Of a stretch of DNA of 64,000 nucleotides, positions 11,757 through 19,870 are shown in pieces (position 1 is the first letter of the stretch; the number at the start of each line of letters is the position of its first letter). Location of the stretch: positions 1 to 64,000 of the forward strand of contig WGNU01000007.1 in NCBI GenBank assembly GCA_016124385.1, in the 5' to 3' direction. This DNA comes from Alphaproteobacteria bacterium. Its GTDB lineage: Bacteria; Pseudomonadota; Alphaproteobacteria; Micropepsales; Micropepsaceae. The notes under the pieces are model-generated. The model ran no database searches. It saw only the letters and a list, made by a program, of their open reading frames with translations, and was not told the DNA's origin. Made by a program: the position numbers and the translations under genes.

Positions 11757-13169
11757 ATGGCCGGTTCGCGCGCGGCGCGCCTTCAGGAAGCTCTCCGCGC
11801 GGCGGAGATCGCCTTTCATGCCGACCGGCTGGACGAAGCGCAGTCGCTCGGCGAAGCCGCGCGCAAGCTCGACCCCAAGGACATCCGCCCGCTCAATCTT
11901 CTGGGGCTCATCGCCACCAAAACGCGCGATCTGCCGGCGGCGATCGCCTATTTCGAGCGGGCGATCCGCATCGATCCCAAACGCGCGCGGCTGCATGCGA
12001 ACCTTGCCAAGGCGCTCCGGCGCGCTTTCCGGCTCGATGAGGCGGAAGCGGCGCTCCGCCTCGCCATCACGCTCGATCCGCGCGACCCGATGCCGGCGCA
12101 TAATCTCTCCGACATTCTGCGCTGGCGCGGCGAGGATGCCGAAGCGCTGGCGCTGGCGCGAAAGGCGGTCAGTCTCGCGCCCGTCGATCCGCGCTATCAC
12201 CGCGATCTTGGGCACATGCTGCTTCAGGTTGGCCAGATCCAGGAAGGTTTCCGCGAGCGCGAATGGCGCTGGCAATGCGCCGATTACGGCCCGGCGGGCC
12301 GCAAGGCTTTCTCGTATCGCCTGTGGCGGGGGCAGCCGCTGCGCGGGCAGACGCTGCTCCTCTTCGGCGAGGAAGGCGCGGGCGATCACGTGATCGCGGC
12401 GAGCCTCGTTCCCGAGTTGCTGGCGGGCGAGGAGGGCACCATCGCCATCGAGACGGACGCGCGGCTGGTGCCGCTGTTCCAGCGCTCCTTCGCGGGCGCG
12501 CGGGTGTTCGCCAAGCAGGACCCGCCCGATCCCGCGATCGCCGCGCTCGCGCCCGATTTCCAAATCCCGATGGCGGACGCGGCCATCTTCAAGCGCCGGC
12601 GGTTCGAGGATTTTCCCAGCCATCGCGGCTATCTGACGGCGGACCCGGAAAAAGTCTCAGCCATCCGCGCGCGCTACCGCGCGCTCGCGCCAGGGCCGCT
12701 GATCGGGATCGCGTGGCGGAGCGCGAACAAGGAAATGGGCATCGAGAAATCGCTGGGGCTCGAGGCCTGGGGGCCGATCCTCTCCGGCCGCGAGGCGGTG
12801 TTCATCAATCTCCAGTACGGCGAGTGCGCCAGCGACATCGCGGCGGCCAAGGCCGCACACGGCGCCTTCATCCACGACGATGAAGCAATCGATCAGATGG
12901 CGAGCCTTGATGATTTCGCCGCGCAGATCGCCGCGCTCGATTTCATCGTCTCGATCTCCAACACGACCGTGCACATGGCGGGCGCGCTGGGCGTGCCCGG
13001 CGCGATCCTGCTCCACATCCATCCGTTATGGTTCTGGTTCGGGGGCAAGAGCCCCTCGCCCTGGTATCCCTCGCTGCAGATGATCCGACAGGCGCGCGCC
13101 GATGAGTGGGCGCCGGTGATCGATGAGGCCGCCGCCGCGCTCGACCACGTGGCGCCGAGGGTCTCTTAG
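11757..13169 (+). CDS. TPR protein with glycosyltransferase-like C-terminus
   Basis: A 470-aa protein with tetratricopeptide repeats in residues ~5-170 (LNLLGLIATKTRDLPAAIAY, HANLAKALRRAFRLDEAEAA and similar units). A second half resembles the GT9/GT41-like region of TPR-glycosyltransferase proteins, with LLFGEEGAGDHVIAASL near 205 and VSISNTTVHMAGALGVPG near 400. It may modify a protein or envelope glycan, but acceptor and donor are unknown. It begins 14 bp after rodA on the same strand and may be co-transcribed. The start at ATG 11757 is the first after the rodA stop. Confidence 0.8.
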   Translation: MAGSRAARLQEALRAAEIAFHADRLDEAQSLGEAARKLDPKDIRPLNLLGLIATKTRDLPAAIAYFERAIRIDPKRARLHANLAKALRRAFRLDEAEAALRLAITLDPRDPMPAHNLSDILRWRGEDAEALALARKAVSLAPVDPRYHRDLGHMLLQVGQIQEGFREREWRWQCADYGPAGRKAFSYRLWRGQPLRGQTLLLFGEEGAGDHVIAASLVPELLAGEEGTIAIETDARLVPLFQRSFAGARVFAKQDPPDPAIAALAPDFQIPMADAAIFKRRRFEDFPSHRGYLTADPEKVSAIRARYRALAPGPLIGIAWRSANKEMGIEKSLGLEAWGPILSGREAVFINLQYGECASDIAAAKAAHGAFIHDDEAIDQMASLDDFAAQIAALDFIVSISNTTVHMAGALGVPGAILLHIHPLWFWFGGKSPSPWYPSLQMIRQARADEWAPVIDEAAAALDHVAPRVS

Positions 13170-13204
13170 CGCGCCTTTTCCGCTCTTGTTGAATGGAGGG
13201 ATGT

Positions 13205-13271
13205 CCTCATCCTGAGGTGCCCTTTCGCCTCGCCCTTCGAGACGCTCGCTGCGCTCGCCCTCAGGATGAGG
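13205..13271. repeat. CCTCATCCTGAGG inverted repeat
   Basis: A 13-bp inverted repeat, CCTCATCCTGAGG at 13205-13217 and CCTCAGGATGAGG at 13259-13271, encloses a GC-rich segment with its own short palindromes (GACGCTCGC/GCGCTCGC). More related sequence continues to about 13320. A related copy lies at 15245-15315. Located between convergent genes, it may also act as a bidirectional RNA 3' end. Confidence 0.75.
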
Positions 13272-13325
13272 CGCCCTTCGACAAGCTCAGGAGGGCCTCG
13301 AAGGATGGGCCAATCGGAGAAGGCG

Positions 13326-14003
13326 CTAGCGCTTGGCGACCGCGTTCATGGCGGCGTTTTCGGCGCGCCATTCATCCGCATACAGAGAATTTTCGAAGCC
13401 CTCGTAATAAGGCCCGCCCAGCGTGTAGTGGAGGACGGAGAGGTTTTCGGCCGGCTCCCCCGGGTCGTAGCCGACGAGATGGTTCCAGCGCGCGGGCAGG
13501 GCGCCAATCTCGCCCTCCTTCAGCCAGTTGAAGCGATGAAGATCGAGGCCCGAGGCCGTGTTGACATAGTCCGGCGTCAGCGCCCGGCAGCGCGCGCAAT
13601 TGAACAGCATCACACTCGACCAGTTCTTGCGCTCATAGCTCGTCTGGACGGCGCCCAGCTTCTTCATGTCCTCGCGCGGGCGGTGGTCGTGCTGCACGAC
13701 CATGACGGCATAGGCGGGGTCGGCCAGCGCCCAGAGCTTGGCGACGTCGTCGAGCATGATCATATCGCCGTCCATGAAGAGGGCCCAGCCCTCGTAGTTG
13801 CAGAGAGCGGGCACGATGAAGCGCGAGAAGGAGAATTCGGACGATTGCAGCGGGTGGCGCTCGCGCGTCATCTCGGCGCCGAGCTGGGAGAGCATCAGCG
13901 GCGTCACGCTCACCGGGCGGCTGGCGCGGCGATGGATCGAGTGCGCGAGCACGCTGAAGGCCACCGCCTCGCGCGGATCATAGCCGATGAAGACGCGGAT
14001 CAT
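13326..14003 (-). CDS. Glycosyltransferase family 8-like protein
   Basis: A 225-aa protein. It opens with MIRVFIGYDPREAVAFSVL, like nucleotide-diphospho-sugar transferases that begin with a beta strand and a dinucleotide loop, and carries a DxD-type metal-binding motif in FMDGDMIML near residue 95. A late Trp/His-rich segment (ALPARWNHLVGYDP) fits the fold. The donor sugar and acceptor are unknown. I take the start at 14003; the open frame extends 28 codons further without family-like residues. It converges on the TPR gene across a repeat. Confidence 0.75.
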   Translation of the reverse strand: MIRVFIGYDPREAVAFSVLAHSIHRRASRPVSVTPLMLSQLGAEMTRERHPLQSSEFSFSRFIVPALCNYEGWALFMDGDMIMLDDVAKLWALADPAYAVMVVQHDHRPREDMKKLGAVQTSYERKNWSSVMLFNCARCRALTPDYVNTASGLDLHRFNWLKEGEIGALPARWNHLVGYDPGEPAENLSVLHYTLGGPYYEGFENSLYADEWRAENAAMNAVAKR

Positions 14004-14105
14004 GCCGGTTTTCCCCAAGCGCCCCAAAACGCGGGGGCGTTCTCTCACGGGAGGCGCGCCCAAGTCCACCCGGGCGGGGCAAGTCAATGGAAGGCTGTCA
14101 GAATT

Positions 14106-14181
<76 letters not shown>

Positions 14182-14351
14182 GCCGGCGGCATCGCCGCGC
14201 TGGAAGGCGGGCCTGATAGCAGACCGCCGCCACCCTGTCCAGAAAACCGCCTGCCTCCCGCTCGATCGGCCGAAGCCTCGGCTTCTTTTTGCTTGCCTGA
14301 GGCGCGCGGCTGCGCCTTCTAGCGCCATCGGCACCTTGGGGGAGGCGTGCG

Positions 14352-15206
14352 ATGGTCGAGACCTTACCGCCGGCGTGGCTCTATGGCGCGATCGCGGTTG
14401 TCGTCGTGGCGGGGCTGATCTTTCTCGCGCGGCTGAGGCGCGACAGGCCGATGCGTCTCGGCGACACGGATGTGCGCGTCGCGCCCAAGCATTTCGGCGA
14501 TTTCCGCAACAGCAACGCGAAGGGCGATCTGGGTGAGCTGCTGACCGGCGTGATGCTCGCCGCCGAGGGCTGGACCTCGATCCCCTCCCACTATGAAAAG
14601 CAGCGCGGCCTCGACGGGCTCTTCGTGCGCAAGCGCGCGAATGGCGGCTATGAAGCGCGCATCGTCGAGACGAAGGTCAACACGTCGCGGCTGGGCGAGG
14701 ACCAGCTGCGCCACAAGACCGTGCTGCATCACCTGCAGAAGCTCAGCGCCGTCGGCGGCCTCAGCGATGCGCTCGTGAAGGGGCTCGTTCAGGGGCTGGA
14801 GCGTCAATCCGCGTTTGTCGTGAAGGAGCTTTGGACGCACAAGCTCGACCAGCTCAAAACCATGGTGCAGCGCGTCAACAAGAACGGCGAGCCGGTGGGC
14901 GAGATCATCGAGCGGCGCTTCGCGGGGGAGGTGATGCTCGCGCTCGACACCTCGCTCTATCAGTTCGACCGGTGCCGCGTGTATCTGGCGGGCGATGATC
15001 CCGATCCGTCCTGCGCGCGCATTCTCTGCGATGTGTCGGACCGGGTGGCGGCGGTCGCGGCGCGCGAGGCCGCGCCGTTCGACGAGCCGGAGCGCTTCAC
15101 CGCGCTGGCCGATTCCTGGGGCGAGGGGTTGCCGGTCTCGCCCGGCGAACTCCCGTCGCCGGTCCTGCCCGAGGCCGCCGCGCGCGAACTCGCGTTCTCG
15201 TCGTGA
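14352..15206 (+). CDS. Membrane-anchored PD-(D/E)XK nuclease-like protein
   Basis: A 284-aa protein with one N-terminal transmembrane helix (residues ~9-27) and then a domain with the acidic pattern of PD-(D/E)XK enzymes: Glu62 in GDLGELLTG, Asp88 in RGLDGLFV, and Glu106-x-Lys108 in VETKVN. The layout E...D...ExK suits a metal-dependent nuclease or a restriction-like effector fold. Residues ~130-200 look helical and charged; the last 40 residues are Pro/Ala-rich and probably disordered. The neighbours (tRNA-Lys upstream, amidase downstream on the other strand) give no function. The biological target is unknown. Confidence 0.6.
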   Translation: MVETLPPAWLYGAIAVVVVAGLIFLARLRRDRPMRLGDTDVRVAPKHFGDFRNSNAKGDLGELLTGVMLAAEGWTSIPSHYEKQRGLDGLFVRKRANGGYEARIVETKVNTSRLGEDQLRHKTVLHHLQKLSAVGGLSDALVKGLVQGLERQSAFVVKELWTHKLDQLKTMVQRVNKNGEPVGEIIERRFAGEVMLALDTSLYQFDRCRVYLAGDDPDPSCARILCDVSDRVAAVAAREAAPFDEPERFTALADSWGEGLPVSPGELPSPVLPEAAARELAFSS

Positions 15207-15244
15207 GCGCTAGAGCATGTTCCGATCAACCCGAACCCCCATCC

Positions 15245-15315
15245 TTCGAGGCCCGGCCCTCACCCTGAGGTGCGCGAAGCGCCTCGAAGAACGAGGGCCG
15301 GGCACCTCAGGATGA
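15245..15315. repeat. CCTGAGGTG/CACCTCAGG nested inverted repeat
   Basis: GCCCGGCCCTC near 15251 pairs with GAGGGCCGGGC near 15293, and CCTGAGGTG at 15264-15272 is the complement of CACCTCAGG at 15303-15311, ending in GATGAGG. This is the same family as the repeat at 13205-13271. It fills most of the gap between the convergent nuclease-like and amidase genes. Confidence 0.7.
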
Positions 15316-15342
15316 GGCGGATCAATGTGACCGCAAAACGCG

Positions 15343-16764
15343 CTAGACCGCCTCTCGCGCCCAGAGCCGTTCGGTGAGAAGGCCGACGTCACGCTCGATC
15401 GCCTCGGCGGCATCGAGGCAGAGATCCTCGCGGAAGCGCGCGGCGGAGAGTTGAACGCCGATCGGCGCGCCGTCGTGAAGGCTGGTCGGCGCGATCGCGG
15501 CGGGCAAGCCCAGCAGATTCATCGCGACCGAATAGCCCAGGCAATCGATCACTTCGTCCGCGCCCTCGTCGTCGCGGACATCGAGATCGACGGGGAAGGG
15601 CGGCAAGATCGACATCGGGCTGAGGAGGAGGGGCGTTTCCTCAAAGAACAGCATCCATTTGCGCAAAAGGGCCGTGCGCTCCATCTGGCCAGCCATGTAG
15701 CCCTCGCGCGGGAGAACCTGCGAGCGGCGCTTCAGCGCGTCGAGGAAGAAGCGGATCTTCCCGCTCCCCATCTGGTTGACGATGGGGCGCTGGAGCGATT
15801 CGATCTCGGTCACCATCAGATCCATCCAGAGTTCGCCGACGCGGCGCAGATCCGGCGCCTCGCGTTCGATGATCGCGTAGCCGGATTTCTCGAGGATCCC
15901 CGCCGCGCGGTCGAGCGCGTGGAGGACGGCGGGGTGGACCGCGCGGTCGAAGGGCGAGGCCTTGGCGAGCGCGACGCGGATGGGCTTCACCGGGCGGGGG
16001 AATTCCAGCGGAGCCGGCACCCACCAGGGATCGAGCGGGCTTCGCGCCGCCATCACGGCAAGGCCGACGCGCAGATCATCCACGTGGCGCGCGAGCGGGC
16101 CCTGGACAGAGAGGAGCTGCGCCATCAGCGGGCGCTCGGCGACGGCGGACGGGAGATAGGCCGGCACGCGGCCGAAGGTCGGGCGGATGGTCGCAACGCC
16201 ATTGCAGTAGGCGGGAAAGCGGAGCGAGCCGCCGATATCGTTGCCGTGGGCGAGCGCGCCGATGCCGGCCGCGAGCCCCGCGCCCGCGCCGCCCGAGGAG
16301 CCGCCGCAGGTGACGGCCGGGTTCCAGGGGTTCTTGGTCGGCCCGAAAAGCGGATTGTCCGTGAAGGCGCGGAGCGAGAATTCCGGCGTGTTCGTGCGGC
16401 CGATGATGACGGCGCCGGCGTTCAGAAGATTATCGACGACGGGGGAATTCGCGGGCGCCTTGATGTCGTTGAGCGCGGGAATGCCGTTCGGCGAGGACTG
16501 GCCCTCGACGTCCACGTTGTCCTTGATCGTCACGGGCACGCCCGCGAGGGGGCCGGGATCGATGCCGGCGGCGAGCGCGGCGTCGATCGCGCGGGCGCGG
16601 GTCATCGCGGTGTCGCCGGTGTCGCGCGTGACGGCGTTGATCGCGGGGTTGGCGGCGCGCATACGCGCGACCGCGGCCTCGGCCACCTCGCTCGCGGCGA
16701 TTTTCTTTCCGCGCACGGCGGCCGCGATTTCGCTCGCGGACCATTGCCAGATCGGTTTGCTCAT
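15343..16764 (-). CDS. Amidase signature family enzyme
   Basis: A 473-aa amidohydrolase with the Ser-cisSer-Lys triad of the amidase signature family: Lys81 in VTIKDNVD, the cis-Ser in CGGSSGGAGAG (~157), and the nucleophile Ser in GNDIGGSLRFPA (~180). Members hydrolyse small amides, including carbamates and amino-acid amides; the substrate here cannot be told. There is no GatB/GatC gene nearby, so it is not the tRNA amidotransferase subunit. It is transcribed divergently from the guanidine operon, 412 bp apart, and may belong functionally to nitrogen scavenging, but that is only a guess from position. Confidence 0.88.
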   Translation of the reverse strand: MSKPIWQWSASEIAAAVRGKKIAASEVAEAAVARMRAANPAINAVTRDTGDTAMTRARAIDAALAAGIDPGPLAGVPVTIKDNVDVEGQSSPNGIPALNDIKAPANSPVVDNLLNAGAVIIGRTNTPEFSLRAFTDNPLFGPTKNPWNPAVTCGGSSGGAGAGLAAGIGALAHGNDIGGSLRFPAYCNGVATIRPTFGRVPAYLPSAVAERPLMAQLLSVQGPLARHVDDLRVGLAVMAARSPLDPWWVPAPLEFPRPVKPIRVALAKASPFDRAVHPAVLHALDRAAGILEKSGYAIIEREAPDLRRVGELWMDLMVTEIESLQRPIVNQMGSGKIRFFLDALKRRSQVLPREGYMAGQMERTALLRKWMLFFEETPLLLSPMSILPPFPVDLDVRDDEGADEVIDCLGYSVAMNLLGLPAAIAPTSLHDGAPIGVQLSAARFREDLCLDAAEAIERDVGLLTERLWAREAV

Positions 16765-16853
16765 CGCCGCCCCCCTTTATCGTTGTCGTGAGCGCATCCG
16801 GCGCCTGTCGCGCCGCAGCCTAGCGGGCATGGCGCGGCGGTGAAAGCAAAGCC

Positions 16854-16890
16854 CGCGCGTCATCGTGCCCGATCGCGCGTCATCGTGCCC
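16854..16890. repeat. 17-bp tandem direct repeat, candidate activator site
   Basis: CGCGCGTCATCGTGCCC occurs twice, at 16854-16870 and 16874-16890, with a 20-bp period. The second copy continues into an inverted repeat, CGTGC-N6-GCACG at 16884-16899. It lies about 90-125 bp upstream of the predicted start site of the sigma-54 promoter, the usual distance for an enhancer-binding protein such as NtrC. It does not match the classical NtrC consensus exactly, so the protein is uncertain. Confidence 0.5.
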
Positions 16891-16951
16891 AAATGCACGC
16901 CACGGGGCGCGTGTGCCTCGCGAGAAGCAGGGGATGCGCCCCTGTCCGGTT

Positions 16952-16968
16952 CTGGCACATGGCTTGCT
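16952..16968 (+). promoter_or_regulatory. Sigma-54 (-24/-12) promoter of the guanidine operon
   Basis: CTGGCACATGGCTTGCT matches the sigma-54 consensus YTGGCAC-N5-TTGCW, with GG at 16954-16955 and GC at 16966-16967 separated by exactly 10 bases. Transcription would start near 16979, only a few bases before the riboswitch. Sigma-54 control typically reports nitrogen limitation through NtrC, which suits genes for using guanidine as a nitrogen source. Confidence 0.8.
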
Positions 16969-16983
16969 TCGCGACCCGGCAAA

Positions 16984-17090
16984 GGCGCTAGGGTTCCGGC
17001 CGCGCGCGGCGGTGACTGGTCCGAGAGCGGCTGCCTGCGGGGGCATCCTTCTGCGCAGGTACACGGCGGGACAAAAGCCCGGGAGGCCAA
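16984..17090 (+). promoter_or_regulatory. Guanidine-I (ykkC) riboswitch
   Basis: The hallmark conserved segments occur in order: CTAGGGTTCCG at 16988-16998, ACTGGTCCGAGAG at 17015-17027, and ACACGGCGGGACAAAAGCCC then GGGAG at 17061-17085. These are the invariant blocks of the ykkC class that binds guanidinium. The 90 bases to the first gene hold possible stems (for example GCCGGGGC/GGCCCGG near 17115-17145) but no obvious U-run, so control may act on translation or through Rho. The location before a guanidine carboxylase operon agrees with the known role. Confidence 0.92.
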
Positions 17091-17176
17091 AGAGGTGCGG
17101 GTGCGCGCCGGGGCTTCCGTCATCGGCCCGGTCCTCTTCTCCGCATCGTCGTTGCAACGCGGTCGGAGGACTGAGC

Positions 17177-18253
17177 ATGAGACAGCGATTTTCAAAGTAC
17201 ATCGCAGCCGGTTTGGGGCTGGTGGCTGCCGCGGCGCTGGTGATCGCGCCGGCGCAGGCGGAAGAAAAGACCGACTTCAAATTCGCCTGGTCGATCTATG
17301 TGGGCTGGATGCCGTGGGGCTATGCGGCCGATTCCGGCATCGTCAAGAAATGGGCCGACAAATACGGCATCACGATCGAGGTCGTTCAGTTCAACGACTA
17401 TATCGAGTCCATCAATCAGTACACGGCCGGCGCCTTCGACGGCGTGACGCTCACCAACATGGACGCGCTCTCCATCCCCTCGGCCGGCGGCGTCGACACG
17501 ACGGCGATCATCATCGGTGATTTCTCGAACGGCAACGACGCGCTGATCCTCAAAGGCGAGGGCGGTCTCGCGGACGTAAAGGGGCAGAAGGTCAATCTCG
17601 TTGAATACTCCGTGTCGCATTATCTGCTCGCGCGCGCGCTGCAGAGCATCGGTCTCACCGAGAAGGACGTGACGGTCGTCAACACGAGCGATGCGGACAT
17701 GGTGGCGGCGTTCGGCACGGCGGAAGTGACCTCGGTCGTCACGTGGAATCCGCTGGTCGCGGAAATCCTCGCGATGCCGAACGCGACCAACGTGTTCGAT
17801 TCGAGCAAGATCCCTGGCGAGATCATCGACATGGCGGTCGTCAATACCGAGACGCTGAAGGACAACCCCAAGTTCGCCCAGGCGCTTGCGGGCATCTGGT
17901 ACGAGACGATGAGCCTCATGTCGGCGGACACGCCTGAGGGAGCGGAAGCGCGCGCGGCAATGGGGACCGCCTCGGGCACCGATCTTGAGGGCTACGAGGC
18001 ACAGCTCGCGGCCACGAAGATGTTCTACACGCCCGCCTCGGCCGTCGAGTTCACGACGAGCTCGGCACTGCCCGACACGATGAACCTCGTGCGCGCGTTC
18101 CTCTTCGAGCATGCACTCCTCGGCGCGGACGCCGGCTCGGCCGATTTCATCGGCATCGAGGTTCCGGGCGGCACGGTGCTGGGCGATGCGGACAACGTGA
18201 AGCTGCGCTTCACGGAAACCTACATGAAGGCGGCGGCGGACGGCGCGCTCTAA
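17177..18253 (+). CDS. Guanidine/urea-carboxylase-associated ABC transporter, substrate-binding protein
   Basis: A 358-aa periplasmic protein with a signal peptide (h-region AAGLGLVAAAALVIA, cleavage after AQA at residue 28). The mature part is of the NMT1/SsuA-like class (FKFAWSIYVGWMPWGYA, NDYIESINQYTAGAFDGVT, LVEYSVSHYLLARAL), characteristic of the binding protein found beside urea carboxylase. Start ATG 17177 has GGAGG seven bases upstream. First gene of the riboswitch-controlled operon. Given the riboswitch and enzymes downstream, guanidine is a likely ligand, though binding has to be inferred. Confidence 0.85.
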   Translation: MRQRFSKYIAAGLGLVAAAALVIAPAQAEEKTDFKFAWSIYVGWMPWGYAADSGIVKKWADKYGITIEVVQFNDYIESINQYTAGAFDGVTLTNMDALSIPSAGGVDTTAIIIGDFSNGNDALILKGEGGLADVKGQKVNLVEYSVSHYLLARALQSIGLTEKDVTVVNTSDADMVAAFGTAEVTSVVTWNPLVAEILAMPNATNVFDSSKIPGEIIDMAVVNTETLKDNPKFAQALAGIWYETMSLMSADTPEGAEARAAMGTASGTDLEGYEAQLAATKMFYTPASAVEFTTSSALPDTMNLVRAFLFEHALLGADAGSADFIGIEVPGGTVLGDADNVKLRFTETYMKAAADGAL

Positions 18254-18272
18254 GCGCCCGCCCGGATTCCCC

Positions 18273-19100
18273 ATGGCCTCACGTCTCATCAATCTGAGGC
18301 CCAATCGCAGGGTGGCGATCGCGCTCGCCACCCTGCCTTTCATTCTCTCGATCCTCATCTATCTCGTGTTCTCGGCGGCGCGGCTTGCCGAGAATCCGAA
18401 CGACAAGGTGCTGCCGGCGCCGAGCTCGTTCGTGGAGACGTTCGAGCGCTACGTGCTCGAGCCCGATGTGCGGACGGGCGACTATCTCCTGTGGAGCGAC
18501 ACGCTGGCGAGCCTTTACCGGCTGGGCAGCGGCGTCGCGATCGCGACCCTCGTGGCGCTCGTCTTCGGTATCGGCCTTGGGCTCGTGCCCGTGGTGGGGA
18601 GCGTCTTCTCAGCGTTCGTCACCGCCGTCGCGATGGTGCCGCCGCTCGCGGTGCTGCCGATCCTCTTCATCGCGCTGGGACTGGGCGAGACCGCCAAGAT
18701 CGCGCTCATCGCGATCGGCATCGGCCCCGTCATCATGCGCGACTTGGCGCTGCGGGTCGCGGAAATCCCGCGCGAGCAGCTCATCAAGGCGCAGTCGCTC
18801 GGTGCTTCCACGTGGCAGATCGTCTGGCGCATCGTGCTGCCGCAAGTGCTGCCGCGCCTCATCGATTCCGTGCGGCTCGTGATGGGGCAGGCTTGGCTCT
18901 TCCTCATCGCGGCCGAAGCGATCGCGGCGCAATCGGGCCTCGGCTACCGCATCTTCCTCATGCGGCGCTATCTCTCGATGGACGTGATCCTGCCTTACGT
19001 CTTCTGGATCACGCTCTTGGCGGTCGCGAGCGATCTCCTTCTCCGGCTATTGCGCACCTGGGCGTTTCCCTGGGCGCGCGGGGAGACCAAGGCGCCGTGA
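18273..19100 (+). CDS. ABC transporter permease for guanidine-type substrate
   Basis: A 275-aa inner membrane protein with about six helices and the binding-protein-dependent transport domain. The EAA loop that contacts the ATPase is visible as LIKAQSLGASTWQIVWRIVL near residues 171-190. It starts 19 bp after the binding-protein gene, and its stop codon overlaps the GTG start of the ATPase gene (GTGA), so translation is coupled. Role inferred from the operon. Confidence 0.88.
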   Translation: MASRLINLRPNRRVAIALATLPFILSILIYLVFSAARLAENPNDKVLPAPSSFVETFERYVLEPDVRTGDYLLWSDTLASLYRLGSGVAIATLVALVFGIGLGLVPVVGSVFSAFVTAVAMVPPLAVLPILFIALGLGETAKIALIAIGIGPVIMRDLALRVAEIPREQLIKAQSLGASTWQIVWRIVLPQVLPRLIDSVRLVMGQAWLFLIAAEAIAAQSGLGYRIFLMRRYLSMDVILPYVFWITLLAVASDLLLRLLRTWAFPWARGETKAP

Positions 19101-19870
19101 GCAATGTCGTCGTCGACAATGTCTGGAAGGAATACGAGACGCAGGTCGTGCTCGAGCGGATCAGCTTCGAGACGGGCGAGCATGCGTTCGTCGCGATCGT
19201 CGGCCCGTCGGGCTGCGGCAAGTCGACGTTCCTACGCCTCCTCATGAGCGAGGAGCGCGCGAGCCGCGGCACGATCACGATCGACGGCGAGGCGCTGCCC
19301 CCCGAGCCGACGCCCGAGCGCGGCATCGTCTTTCAGCGCTATTCGGTGTTCCCGCATCTGACGGCGCTGCAAAACGTGCTGGTCGGGCTCGAACTCAGGG
19401 ACGGGAATTTCTTCGGCCGCCTGTTCGGGCGCAGGCGGCGCCAGGCGCGCGCGGCGGCGGCCGAGATGCTCGATCACGTGGGCCTCAAGGACGCTTCGTC
19501 GAAATATCCAGCGCAGCTCTCGGGCGGCATGCAGCAGCGCCTCGCGCTCGCGCAGGCGCTCATCACCAAGCCGAAAGTCCTCTTGCTCGATGAGCCGTTC
19601 GGCGCGCTCGATCCCGGCACGCGCAAGGATATCCACGCGCTGCTCCTCAGGCTGTGGCGCGAGACGCAGATGACGGTGCTGATGGTGACGCACGATCTGC
19701 CGGAAGCCTTCACGCTCGCGACGCGCGTGATCGCGTTCGATCGCCTGCGCAACCGGCCGGAGGAAAAGGCCGCCTATGGCGCGACGATCACCTTCGATGT
19801 CGATCTCGAAGCCGAGCGGCGCTGGCAGACCATGGTTCCGCAGGCGCCCGTAGCGGAGGCCGCGCCATGA
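19097..19870 (+). CDS. ABC transporter ATP-binding protein for guanidine-type substrate
   Basis: A 257-aa ATPase with Walker A GPSGCGKST (~37), Q-loop VFQRYSVFPHL, signature LSGGMQQRLALAQ (~139), Walker B LLLDEPFGALDP and the H-loop VTHD. Start is GTG 19097, overlapping the permease stop. An alternative reading upstream in this frame is shadow sequence. With the two previous genes it makes a complete importer of the nitrate/taurine/urea-carboxylase-associated type. Confidence 0.9.
   Translation: MSNVVVDNVWKEYETQVVLERISFETGEHAFVAIVGPSGCGKSTFLRLLMSEERASRGTITIDGEALPPEPTPERGIVFQRYSVFPHLTALQNVLVGLELRDGNFFGRLFGRRRRQARAAAAEMLDHVGLKDASSKYPAQLSGGMQQRLALAQALITKPKVLLLDEPFGALDPGTRKDIHALLLRLWRETQMTVLMVTHDLPEAFTLATRVIAFDRLRNRPEEKAAYGATITFDVDLEAERRWQTMVPQAPVAEAAP

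Noticed and set aside
15451-16791. Plus-strand 446-codon frame antisense to the amidase
   Set aside because: The amidase has the catalytic triad; this frame is shadow sequence.
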